DNA from: Deminuibacter soli
GTDB lineage: Bacteria > Bacteroidota > Bacteroidia > Chitinophagales > Chitinophagaceae
Direction of reading: 5' to 3'
DNA: 64,000 bases
Assembly: GCF_003412455.1 (NCBI RefSeq)
Contig: NZ_QTJU01000001.1
Span: 62,001-126,000 of the forward strand
Below the pieces are notes generated by a model that saw only the letters and a list, made by a program, of their open reading frames with translations, made no database searches and was not told the origin of the DNA. Within the stretch, counting starts at the first letter, position 1, and each line of letters begins with the position of its first letter. Both the position numbers and the translations under genes were made by a program. This document shows positions 1 to 7,489 of this stretch, one piece after another.

Positions 1-81
1 AATGCTTCCTGTTCATGGGCTGAAGATACTGCATATGCCATTTGAATAAACACGCCGGTTACAACTTCGTACGCGCTTGTT

Positions 82-112
82 TTGGGTTAGCGCGCCGTTT
101 AAGGTATTTTTG
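82..112 (+). promoter_or_regulatory. Candidate Bacteroidota-type promoter of metG
   Basis: A TTG at 82-84 is followed after 20 bases by TATTTTTG at 105-112. This fits the Bacteroidota sigma-ABfr consensus (TTG, about 20 bp, TAnnTTTG). Transcription would begin near 118-120, giving a leader of about 55 nt before the metG start. Nothing else is supported in bases 1-174. A short open frame ending at 49 could be the tail of an upstream gene but is too short to call. Confidence 0.6.
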
Positions 113-174
113 TATTCTGTGGCGCGCTGCCCGGCCACTTTAAAAGTTCAGCAGCATAAAAAGAAGCACAGCAA

Positions 175-2331
175 ATGAATCAACCGAAACGATATTTAAT
201 TACAGCAGCCTTACCTTATGCCAACGGGTTAAAACACATTGGCCACCTTGCCGGCGCTTACCTGCCTGCGGATATTTATGTACGTTACCTGCGTGCACAA
301 AAAAGGGATGTTGCATTTGTATGCGGCAGTGATGAGCATGGAACAGCTATTCCTATCCAGGCCATGAAAGAAAATACCACGGCACAGGCCATCATTGATA
401 AATACCATCCCATTATTCAGCAGAACTTTGCTGACCTGGGTATTTCGTTCGATATTTACCACCGCACCAGCTCACCCATTCACCACGAAACAGCACGCGA
501 GTTTTTTACTTCGCTGCATGAAAGAGGCGAACTGGAAACAAAGGAAACAGAACAGTATTACGACGAAACGGCGCAGACCTTCCTGGCCGACCGTTATATA
601 AAAGGCACCTGCCCCAACTGTGGTAACGACAGCGCTTACGGCGACCAGTGCGAACGCTGCGGAACGGCACTGAGCCCGGATGAACTCATCAACCCGGTGA
701 GTACCTTAAGCGGCTTGCCCCCTGTTAAAAAACTTACCACGCACTGGTACCTGCCGTTAAACCGCCACGAAGAATTTCTGCGCAAGTGGATACTCGCCGA
801 TCACAAAGACGACTGGCGCGCAAGCGTGGTAGGCCAATGCAAAAGCTGGATTGACGGTGGCCTGCAGCCACGCGCCGTAACGCGCGATCTTGACTGGGGC
901 ATACAGGTACCGCTGCCGGAAGCACAAGGCAAAGTATTGTACGTATGGTTCGATGCGCCGATCGGTTACATCAGCGCTACCAAGCAATGGGCTATTGACA
1001 ACGGCAAAGACTGGCAGCCTTACTGGAACGATAAAGAAACCAAGCTGGTGCATTTTATTGGTAAAGACAACATCGTATTCCACTGCATCATTTTCCCGGT
1101 AATGCTGCAGCTGCACAACAACATACTGCCCGATAATGTGCCTGCCAACGAGTTTATGAACCTCGAAGGCGACAAAATGAGCACCAGCCGCAACTGGAAA
1201 CTGGAAATGCAGGATTACATTGATGACTTCATCAAGCCGGAAAACGGCGGCTCGCAAATGGCCGATGTGCTGCGTTATTATCTCACCGCCATTGCGCCGG
1301 AAACAAAAGACAGCGAGTTTACCTGGAAAGGTTTCCAGGATGCCAACAACAGCGAGCTGGTAGCCATATTCGGCAACTTCGTGAACCGCGCCTTTGTACT
1401 CATGCACAAACTGTGCAACGGCAAAGTGCCCGTGTTTCACAATGAGCTGATGGATGATACCGATAAAAAGATCATTGCCCAAATCAGTGCCACCAAGGAA
1501 AAAGTGGAAACACTGCTGGAGCAGTATAAGTTCAGGGAAGCACAGTTTGCGGTGATTGACCTGGCACGTGAAGGCAACCGCTACCTGCAGGAAAGAGAGC
1601 CCTGGAAAAAGGCATCACTGATTGAAAAGATCAACAAGGGCGAAGCAGAAGGCAATGTAGCGCAGCTGCAGCAGCTGATTGACAACAGCATGCACATTTC
1701 CCTGCAGTTAACTGCCAACCTGGCGATATTCATTAATCCATTCCTGCCCTTCACTGCGCAGAAAATGCTGCACATGATGAAGGTGGTAGATAAAATACTG
1801 GACTGGAGCAATGCCGGCAGTATGAAACTGCTGAGCGTTGGTTATTCACTGCGCGCACCGGAGCTGTTGTTCCGTAAAATTGAAGATGCAGAAATTACGC
1901 ACCAGGTAGAGAAACTGAAAGCTGGTCTGGCAGCAGCAACCGCTGCACAACAGGTTGCAGATACTAAAGCACAGGCCAGTGCAGCTGTTGAAATACCTGC
2001 TGTTAAGCCGGAGATTGTATATGAAGACTTTGAAAAACTCGACCTGCGCATAGGCACCATACTGGCAGCAGAAAAAGTGCCCAAGGCCGATAAACTGCTG
2101 AAACTGGAAGTAGACCTGGGTTTTGAAAAGCGCACCATTGTATCGGGCATTGCCCAGCATTTTGCGCCCGAAGCTATTGTAGGCAAACAGGTAGTGGTGG
2201 TAGCCAACCTGGCGCCGCGCAAGCTGCGGGGCATTGAAAGCCACGGCATGATACTGATGGCCGAGCACGATGGCAGACTGTTTTTCGTGAACCCCGAAGA
2301 AGCCATTGGCGCAGGCAACACGGTGAAATAG
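175..2331 (+). CDS. metG: Methionyl-tRNA synthetase with C-terminal tRNA-binding domain
   Basis: This cytoplasmic enzyme charges tRNA-Met with methionine using ATP. The class I signatures are complete: HIGH at residues 21-24 in the Rossmann catalytic domain, and KMSTS at about 334-338. The zinc knuckle has CxxC pairs at C146/C149 and C159/C162. An anticodon-binding helical domain follows, and then, after an Ala-rich linker, a Trbp111/EMAP-like OB-fold domain over roughly residues 615-718 (DFEKLDLRIGTI onward). The length of 718 aa suits the long bacterial form that dimerises through the C-terminal domain. The first ATG at 175 directly precedes the catalytic strand. The gene appears monocistronic, with a promoter at 82-112 and a terminator at 2358-2400. 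Identification is secure. Confidence 0.98.
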   Translation: MNQPKRYLITAALPYANGLKHIGHLAGAYLPADIYVRYLRAQKRDVAFVCGSDEHGTAIPIQAMKENTTAQAIIDKYHPIIQQNFADLGISFDIYHRTSSPIHHETAREFFTSLHERGELETKETEQYYDETAQTFLADRYIKGTCPNCGNDSAYGDQCERCGTALSPDELINPVSTLSGLPPVKKLTTHWYLPLNRHEEFLRKWILADHKDDWRASVVGQCKSWIDGGLQPRAVTRDLDWGIQVPLPEAQGKVLYVWFDAPIGYISATKQWAIDNGKDWQPYWNDKETKLVHFIGKDNIVFHCIIFPVMLQLHNNILPDNVPANEFMNLEGDKMSTSRNWKLEMQDYIDDFIKPENGGSQMADVLRYYLTAIAPETKDSEFTWKGFQDANNSELVAIFGNFVNRAFVLMHKLCNGKVPVFHNELMDDTDKKIIAQISATKEKVETLLEQYKFREAQFAVIDLAREGNRYLQEREPWKKASLIEKINKGEAEGNVAQLQQLIDNSMHISLQLTANLAIFINPFLPFTAQKMLHMMKVVDKILDWSNAGSMKLLSVGYSLRAPELLFRKIEDAEITHQVEKLKAGLAAATAAQQVADTKAQASAAVEIPAVKPEIVYEDFEKLDLRIGTILAAEKVPKADKLLKLEVDLGFEKRTIVSGIAQHFAPEAIVGKQVVVVANLAPRKLRGIESHGMILMAEHDGRLFFVNPEEAIGAGNTVK

Positions 2332-2357
2332 CTCCTGCTACAGGGAATAGAATGAAT

Positions 2358-2400
2358 AGGGAAACGATTGCAGCAATGCAGTGGTTTCCCTGTTTTGTTT
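2358..2400 (+). terminator. Intrinsic terminator of metG
   Basis: An 8-bp stem, AGGGAAAC at 2358-2365 and GTTTCCCT at 2384-2391, encloses a loop that can itself fold (TGCA/TGCA). It is followed by a T-rich run to 2400, and starts 27 bp after the metG stop. Confidence 0.75.
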
Positions 2401-2531
2401 CCCTTAATTCGCTAACCACGAACTAAAGGCCAGGTCATCTTTAGTGCCAACCTGCAATTCGCAGACAATCCCGCGCAGCATTATTCTGTACTCATTAAAT
2501 GCCTACATTAGCATGCACAGAACAGCAAACC

Positions 2532-4028
2532 ATGGCGCACATTATTGCAATAGACATCGGAACCACCAATTGTAAAGCCGTTACCGTAAATACCAAAGGG
2601 GAAATTTACCATACCTGTAAAATGGGTTATCCCATTATCCAGGAAACGCGCGGACAAAGTGAGCAGGACCCTGACCTTATTTTTCAAAGTGTGCTTACCA
2701 TGTTGCACGAAGCCCTCGGCGCCAGTGATGGCCGGGAAGTGCTGGCCATTAGTTTCAGCGCAGCCATGCACAGCGTTATAGCGGTAGATGCCACAGGCAA
2801 ACCCCTCACCCGCTCTATTACCTGGGCCGACACCCGCAGTGAACGCCGGGCCAATGAACTGCTGCAACGCCCCGATGCGGCAGATATATTCAGTCATACC
2901 GGCACGCCCATACACCCCATGTCCCCGCTGAGCAAACTCATCTGGCTGCGCGAAGAACAGCCTGATGTGTTTGCCCAAACGCACAAGTTTATCTCCATCA
3001 AAGAATACGTGTTTTACAAACTGTTTGGCAGGTATGTAGTAGATTACTCCATTGCCTCGGCCACCGGCCTGTTTGATGCCGAAACCAGTCAATGGTATGC
3101 CCCTGCCCTTGCAGCAGCGGGTATCCGTGCAGACCAGCTCTCTACCCCAATGAACTGCACACACAGCGAAACCGGCCTGCTGCCCGGAATAGCGCGCATA
3201 CTGCCTGCCGCACAAAACCTTCCTTTTGTGCTGGGTGCCAGTGATGGCACACTCGCCAACCTTGGCTGCGGTGCAGTTGCCCCCGGCGAAGCAGCACTCA
3301 CCATTGGCACCAGCGGCGCCGTTCGCGTTATCAGCGCCAACGCACCTGCTGATGCACATGCACGCCTGTTCCGCTATATTCTGACAGACAAATTATTCGT
3401 CACCGGCGGCCCTACCAACAACGGCGGTATCGCACTGCAATGGATAGCGCAGAAAGTATTGCAGCTGCCCCTGCAAAGCGATGAAGATTTTGAAAGACTG
3501 TGGCAGGTTGCCGCCACTGTACCGCCCGGTGCAGACAAACTCCTGTTCTTACCCTACCTGCTGGGCGAGCGTGCCCCTGTGTGGGATGCAGGCGCCAAAG
3601 GCGTGTTCCTGGGCCTCACCACCCGCCACCAGCCGCCGCATTTGCTGCGTGCCGTAATGGAGGGAATCCTGTTCGCCCTGCAGCAGGTACTTCAAACCGT
3701 GGAAGCCAATACCGGTACTGTCAACCGCATTTATGCAAGCGGTGGTTTTACCCATTCTGCCTTCTGGTTGCAATTGCTGGCAGACATCACCGGCAAAACC
3801 ATCATCCGCACCGATGGCGCCGATGCCTCGGCCATTGGTGCAGCCATGCTGGCCATGTACGCCCGCGGCATTATTCAAAACCCGCTGGATGTAAAACACC
3901 TGGTACAACACCTGTCTACCATTGAGCCCAACCCCGCCACCCACGCCACCTACCAGGCCTATTTCAACATATACGAAGGGTTATACCCCGCACTTAAACA
4001 ATCATTCACCCAACTCAATAACCTGTAA
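2532..4028 (+). CDS. gntK: FGGY-family gluconokinase
   Basis: Predicted to phosphorylate D-gluconate to 6-phosphogluconate for the pentose-phosphate or Entner-Doudoroff route, in the cytoplasm. The N-terminus carries the FGGY phosphate-1 motif DIGTTNCKA. The segment with TGTPIHPMSPLSKLIW, SIKEYVFYKLFG and DYSIASATGLFD is typical of the FGGY gluconate kinase subfamily rather than of xylulose or glycerol kinases. The second ATPase half has GASDGTLANLG, TIGTSGAVR and YASGGFTHS. An ATG at 2499 is in frame, but I chose 2532 because MAHIIAIDIG aligns with family N-termini. That gives 498 aa, the usual size. There is no gluconate permease or 6-phosphogluconate dehydrogenase next to it, so substrate assignment rests on subfamily resemblance. 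Confidence 0.85.
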   Translation: MAHIIAIDIGTTNCKAVTVNTKGEIYHTCKMGYPIIQETRGQSEQDPDLIFQSVLTMLHEALGASDGREVLAISFSAAMHSVIAVDATGKPLTRSITWADTRSERRANELLQRPDAADIFSHTGTPIHPMSPLSKLIWLREEQPDVFAQTHKFISIKEYVFYKLFGRYVVDYSIASATGLFDAETSQWYAPALAAAGIRADQLSTPMNCTHSETGLLPGIARILPAAQNLPFVLGASDGTLANLGCGAVAPGEAALTIGTSGAVRVISANAPADAHARLFRYILTDKLFVTGGPTNNGGIALQWIAQKVLQLPLQSDEDFERLWQVAATVPPGADKLLFLPYLLGERAPVWDAGAKGVFLGLTTRHQPPHLLRAVMEGILFALQQVLQTVEANTGTVNRIYASGGFTHSAFWLQLLADITGKTIIRTDGADASAIGAAMLAMYARGIIQNPLDVKHLVQHLSTIEPNPATHATYQAYFNIYEGLYPALKQSFTQLNNL

Positions 4029-4134
4029 CCCACACCAACAGGTACCACCCTGCCAAAAAAGAAATATTAAATCTTTTCCGCAGGAATGAAAATTCATTAA
4101 CTTGAACTAAATTAGTTGCATAGCTAACCAATTT

Positions 4135-4170
4135 AAGCTGCGAGCTACGAGCTTCTAGCTGCAAGCTTTT
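4135..4170. repeat. Left AGCTNNN heptamer repeat array flanking the S23-type gene
   Basis: Five tandem heptamers, each AGCT plus three variable bases, begin at 4136, 4143, 4150, 4157 and 4164, exactly 7 bp apart. The array ends 18 bp before the S23-type start codon. A related array in opposite sense lies at 4592-4633, just beyond the gene. Confidence 0.75.
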
Positions 4171-4187
4171 TAAAAACTCAGTTGACT

Positions 4188-4541
4188 ATGAGGGATTTTA
4201 AGAAATTGCTTGTGTGGCAGAAAGGGATTGATTTGTTTATCTATACAGACAAACTCGTTAGAAAATTGCCAGTTGCTGAACGTTACGAAACATGTTCTCA
4301 ACTCAGGCGTGCTGCATTATCCATTCCTTCCAATATCGCGGAAGGAAGTGCATATCACAGCCAGGCGCAATACAGGATATACCTGGAGAGATCGCTCGGA
4401 TCCGCTTTTGAAACTGAAACTGTATTGATTGCTATTGACAAATCATATCCTGACAGCTACGCTCATGAAATTGCGTACTGCACGTCTTTGGTGCTGGAGA
4501 TTCAAAAGATGTTGATGGCATTTCTTGTGAAATTGAAATAA
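4188..4541 (+). CDS. Four-helix-bundle protein (S23 / 23S rRNA intervening-sequence family)
   Basis: A 117-aa protein matching the S23/IVP family (TIGR02436, PF05635) by the pattern RDFKKLLVWQKG near the N-terminus, LRRAALSIPSNIAEG in the middle and YLERSLGSAFETETVL in the third helix. Family members are all-alpha pentameric bundles. Some lie inside intervening sequences of 23S rRNA genes, and the related Avd protein works with diversity-generating reverse transcriptases. The cellular role of free-standing copies is not established. A TTG two codons upstream (4182) could start translation, but the ATG at 4188 is preferred. The gene is isolated between a kinase and a beta-oxidation gene. It is tightly bracketed by AGCTNNN heptamer arrays, which suggests it travels as a small element. 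Confidence 0.85.
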   Translation: MRDFKKLLVWQKGIDLFIYTDKLVRKLPVAERYETCSQLRRAALSIPSNIAEGSAYHSQAQYRIYLERSLGSAFETETVLIAIDKSYPDSYAHEIAYCTSLVLEIQKMLMAFLVKLK

Positions 4542-4591
4542 AGCGGTTGAAAATAATTGTCATTCTCTGATATAATACCTATTCAGTCTAC

Positions 4592-4633
4592 AGGCTCAGG
4601 CTCGCAGCTCGAGGCTTGCAGCTTGTAGCTAAA
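4592..4633. repeat. Right RGCTNNN heptamer repeat array
   Basis: RGCT cores occur at 4593, 4599, 4606, 4613, 4620 and 4627, mostly 7 bp apart, between the S23-type stop (4541) and the next start codon (4644). Read on the minus strand the heptamers are AGCTACA, AGCTGCA, AGCCTCG and AGCTGCG. These resemble the left array read on the plus strand, so the two arrays act as degenerate inverted repeats. Confidence 0.7.
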
Positions 4634-4643
4634 AAATGTTCAT

Positions 4644-7022
4644 ATGAAAAGAGTTATCAAAAAGGTTGCAGTACTTGGAAGCGGCGTAATGGGGTCGAGG
4701 ATTGCCTGTCATTTTGCAGGCGTGGGGCTGCAGGTATTGCTGCTCGACATTGTTCCGAAAGATTTGCCTGCTGATGCCAAACCGGCGCAGCGCAACAAAA
4801 TTGTCAATGATGCCTTACAGGCTGCTGTAAAAAGCAACCCGTCTCCCCTGTACACCAAAGACGCACTCAAACGCATCAGTACCGGCAATTTTGACGATAA
4901 CATGAAAGATATCGCCACCTACGACTGGGTAATTGAAGTGGTGGTAGAGCGGCTGGATATCAAGCAACAGGTATACGAAAAAGTAGAGCAGTTCCGCAAG
5001 CCGGGCACGCTCATTACTTCCAATACTTCGGGTATTCCCATCAACCTGCTGTCTAAAGGGCGCAGTGATGATTTCAGGAAGCATTTCTGCGGCACACACT
5101 TTTTTAACCCGCCGCGCTACCTGCGTTTGCTCGAGATTATTCCTACCAGAGAAACAGATCCGGAGATCATTGATTTCCTGATGCACTACGGCGACCTGCA
5201 CCTCGGCAAAACCACGGTGCTGGCGAAAGACACACCGGCATTCATCGCCAACCGCATTGGTGTGTTTGGCATTATGAGCATTTTCAACAACATGGAAAAG
5301 CTGGGTCTTACTATCGATGAAGTGGATGCATTGACAGGCCCGCTTATTGGCCGGCCAAAATCAGCCACCTTCCGTACGGCAGATGTGGTGGGCATTGATA
5401 CCCTGGTGAATGTGGCCAAAGGCGTGGCGCAGAACTGCCCGGATGATGAAGCCAGGGCAGTATTTGCCATTCCCGCATGGCTCGAAACCATGGTGAACAA
5501 CAAATGGCTGGGGGATAAAACCGGGCAAGGGTTCTTCCAGAAAAGAAAGAGTGCAGGCGGTGAAAAGGAAATTGACGTGCTTGATTTAAAAACACTCGAA
5601 TACGGCCCCAGGCAGAAACCCAAATTCGCTTCGGTAGAAGCCGCCAAACCTGTAGAAGACCTGAAACAACGCCTCAAAATGCTGGCGGCAGGACAAGACA
5701 AGGCTGCTGAGTTTCTGCGTCATTTTCACTATGCATTGTTCTCTTATATCTCGCACCGCATCCCTGAAATAAGCGATGAACTGTATCGTATTGACGATGC
5801 CATGATGGCCGGTTTTGGCTGGGAAATAGGCGCATTTGAAAGCTGGGATACATTGGGTGTAGCCCGGTCAACCGAAGCACTGAAAGCAGCTGGTTATACC
5901 GTGGCGCCATGGGTAGAGGAAATGTTGCAGAAAGGCAATACCAGCTTTTATAAAATAGAACACGGCAAACGTTTATACTACGATGTGGCCTCGCAAACTT
6001 ATAAACCCGTGCCGGGTGGTGATGCCTTTATTATACTCAATCACCACAAGGAAAAAACAGTATGGAAAAACAGCAATGCATCGCTGGTAGATATCGGGGA
6101 TGATGTGGTGGCCCTGCAATGGAACACCAAAATGAACAGCATTGGCAGCGAAGTACTCGAGGCATTGAACAAAAGCATTGGCATTGCGGAAGAAAAATTC
6201 AAAGGACTGGTAATAGCCAATGATGGCCCCAATTTCAGCGCAGGCGCCAATGTGGGTATGATATTTATGTTTGCGGTTGAACAGGAATATGATGAGCTGG
6301 ATATGGCCATCCGCCTGTTCCAGAACAGCATGATGCGTGTGAGATATTCCGCTGTACCTATTGTAGTAGCACCACATGGCTTAACACTGGGCGGCGGTTG
6401 CGAAATGAACCTGCATGCTGATAAAGTGTATGCTGCAGCAGAAACCTATATCGGCCTGGTGGAGCTGGGTGTGGGCTTAATCCCCGGCGGCGGCGGCACC
6501 AAGGAGTTTGTGTTGCGCGCAGGTGATGAAATGCACGAAGACGAACCGGAAACCATTACCCTAAAAAACCGCTTCTTCAATATTGCCACTGCCAAAGTTG
6601 CCACCTCGGGCTTTGAAGCGTACGAACTGGGCATACTGCGCAAAGGCCACGATGAAGTGGTGCTGAACCAGGGTCGTAGAATTGCAGAAGCAAAAAATGC
6701 GGTGATAGAAATGTACAACCAGGGCTACACCATGCCTGTGCAACGCAAAGATGTAAAAGTGCTGGGCCGCTCTGCACTCGGTGCCTTGTATGCAGGCATA
6801 CATGCCATGTGGCGCGGTAATTATGCTACCGATCACGATGCACTGGTAGCACGCAAGCTGGCATACGTCATGTGCGGCGGTGATTTAAGTGAACAAAGCC
6901 TCGTATCTGAACAATATTTACTTGACCTGGAACGTGAAGCCTTCCTGAGTTTGTGCGGCGAGCGCAAAACGCTCGAACGCATACAGGGCGTGCTTAAAAC
7001 AGGCAAGCCGGTAAGAAATTAA
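4644..7022 (+). CDS. fadN: 3-hydroxyacyl-CoA dehydrogenase / enoyl-CoA hydratase fusion (FadN-like)
   Basis: Predicted to catalyse the hydration and NAD-dependent 3-hydroxyacyl-CoA oxidation steps of fatty-acid beta-oxidation. The dehydrogenase half comes first: the NAD-binding motif VLGSGVMGSRIA starts at residue 10, and the signature HFFNPPRYLRLLEIIP is at about 153-168. The crotonase half follows, with oxyanion residues in FSAGANVG, LTLGGGCEM and VELGVGLIPGGGGTKE. The order (dehydrogenase then hydratase) and the length of 792 aa match Bacillus FadN rather than E. coli FadB/FadJ. Thiolase and acyl-CoA dehydrogenase genes, which usually follow it in Bacteroidota, are absent here, and a strong terminator sits at 7052-7079. 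All visible catalytic motifs are intact. Confidence 0.93.
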   Translation: MKRVIKKVAVLGSGVMGSRIACHFAGVGLQVLLLDIVPKDLPADAKPAQRNKIVNDALQAAVKSNPSPLYTKDALKRISTGNFDDNMKDIATYDWVIEVVVERLDIKQQVYEKVEQFRKPGTLITSNTSGIPINLLSKGRSDDFRKHFCGTHFFNPPRYLRLLEIIPTRETDPEIIDFLMHYGDLHLGKTTVLAKDTPAFIANRIGVFGIMSIFNNMEKLGLTIDEVDALTGPLIGRPKSATFRTADVVGIDTLVNVAKGVAQNCPDDEARAVFAIPAWLETMVNNKWLGDKTGQGFFQKRKSAGGEKEIDVLDLKTLEYGPRQKPKFASVEAAKPVEDLKQRLKMLAAGQDKAAEFLRHFHYALFSYISHRIPEISDELYRIDDAMMAGFGWEIGAFESWDTLGVARSTEALKAAGYTVAPWVEEMLQKGNTSFYKIEHGKRLYYDVASQTYKPVPGGDAFIILNHHKEKTVWKNSNASLVDIGDDVVALQWNTKMNSIGSEVLEALNKSIGIAEEKFKGLVIANDGPNFSAGANVGMIFMFAVEQEYDELDMAIRLFQNSMMRVRYSAVPIVVAPHGLTLGGGCEMNLHADKVYAAAETYIGLVELGVGLIPGGGGTKEFVLRAGDEMHEDEPETITLKNRFFNIATAKVATSGFEAYELGILRKGHDEVVLNQGRRIAEAKNAVIEMYNQGYTMPVQRKDVKVLGRSALGALYAGIHAMWRGNYATDHDALVARKLAYVMCGGDLSEQSLVSEQYLLDLEREAFLSLCGERKTLERIQGVLKTGKPVRN

Positions 7023-7051
7023 TTGTTTTCCGGTTTACATGAGAAAATCAC

Positions 7052-7079
7052 GGCGCGGGCAAATTGCCTGCGCCTTTTT
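7052..7079 (+). terminator. Intrinsic terminator after fadN
   Basis: GGCGCGGGCA pairs with TGCCTGCGCC across a 3-base loop with one G-T wobble, and is followed by five T. It lies 30 bp after the fadN stop and just before the convergent KTSC gene stop. Confidence 0.85.
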
Positions 7080-7097
7080 ATGGCAGCCGTGCAATAA

Positions 7098-7313
7098 CTA
7101 ACGCACCTGTTTAAAGGCATATTGCTCTTTAATATACTGGTTGTAGTATTTCCCTTTCGAGTGCGCGCGCAACAATGCGCTGTAAATATGTCCGGGCACA
7201 TCCAGGTACTGGTATACATGACCGCTCTCTACAAATGCAATTTCCAGCACCTGGCTGCCAGGCTCATATCCGGCAGATTGAATAACAGATGAAACGACAG
7301 GTCTTCTGCGCAT
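7098..7313 (-). CDS. KTSC domain protein
   Basis: A 71-aa protein that is essentially one KTSC domain (PF13619). The visible pattern is SSVIQSAGYEPGSQVLEIAF, then VYQYLDVP, then the family-naming stretch AHSKGKYYNQYIKEQYAF. The family often occurs alone or fused to lysyl-tRNA-synthetase-like or phage-related proteins, and its biochemical role is unknown. It is convergent with fadN and shares the intervening terminator. The start at 7313 leaves only four residues before the domain. No signal peptide or membrane segment is seen. Confidence 0.8.
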   Translation of the reverse strand: MRRRPVVSSVIQSAGYEPGSQVLEIAFVESGHVYQYLDVPGHIYSALLRAHSKGKYYNQYIKEQYAFKQVR

Positions 7314-7446
7314 AAAACGGGAATTATAATTTCAGCAGGTTCGCCGCTTTTATCTGCATGTCAAAAAGGATACCATTGGCCAAACACTGTATTTACCGGC
7401 ATTTCAGGGCGCAGTAAACAAGAAAAATGATTATTTTTACCCATTA

Positions 7447-7462
7447 GCTAAAACGATTTACC
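7447..7462. promoter_or_regulatory. LacI-family operator candidate before the first GH92 gene
   Basis: The 12-bp core TAAAACGATTTA (7449-7460) is an imperfect palindrome (10 of 12 positions symmetric) centred on CG, as expected for LacI-family proteins. It lies 28 bp before the GH92 start. A TATTTTTA at 7432-7439, one base off the TAnnTTTG -7 element, lies just upstream, so a bound repressor would sit at the transcription start. Confidence 0.55.
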
Positions 7463-7489
7463 CTAAGTTATAATCTCGTTCTAAAACCA

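Noticed and set aside
1-49. Tail of an upstream gene ending at 49
   Set aside because: Only 15 codons are visible and a frame that short has no evidential weight.
757-1482. 241-codon minus-strand frame inside metG
   Set aside because: It lies wholly inside an intact housekeeping gene, has no family motifs, and matches the long shadow frames expected from this codon usage.
2508-3359. 283-codon minus-strand frame inside the gluconokinase gene
   Set aside because: Same reason: Cys/Gly-rich translation without motifs, fully antisense to a clear kinase.
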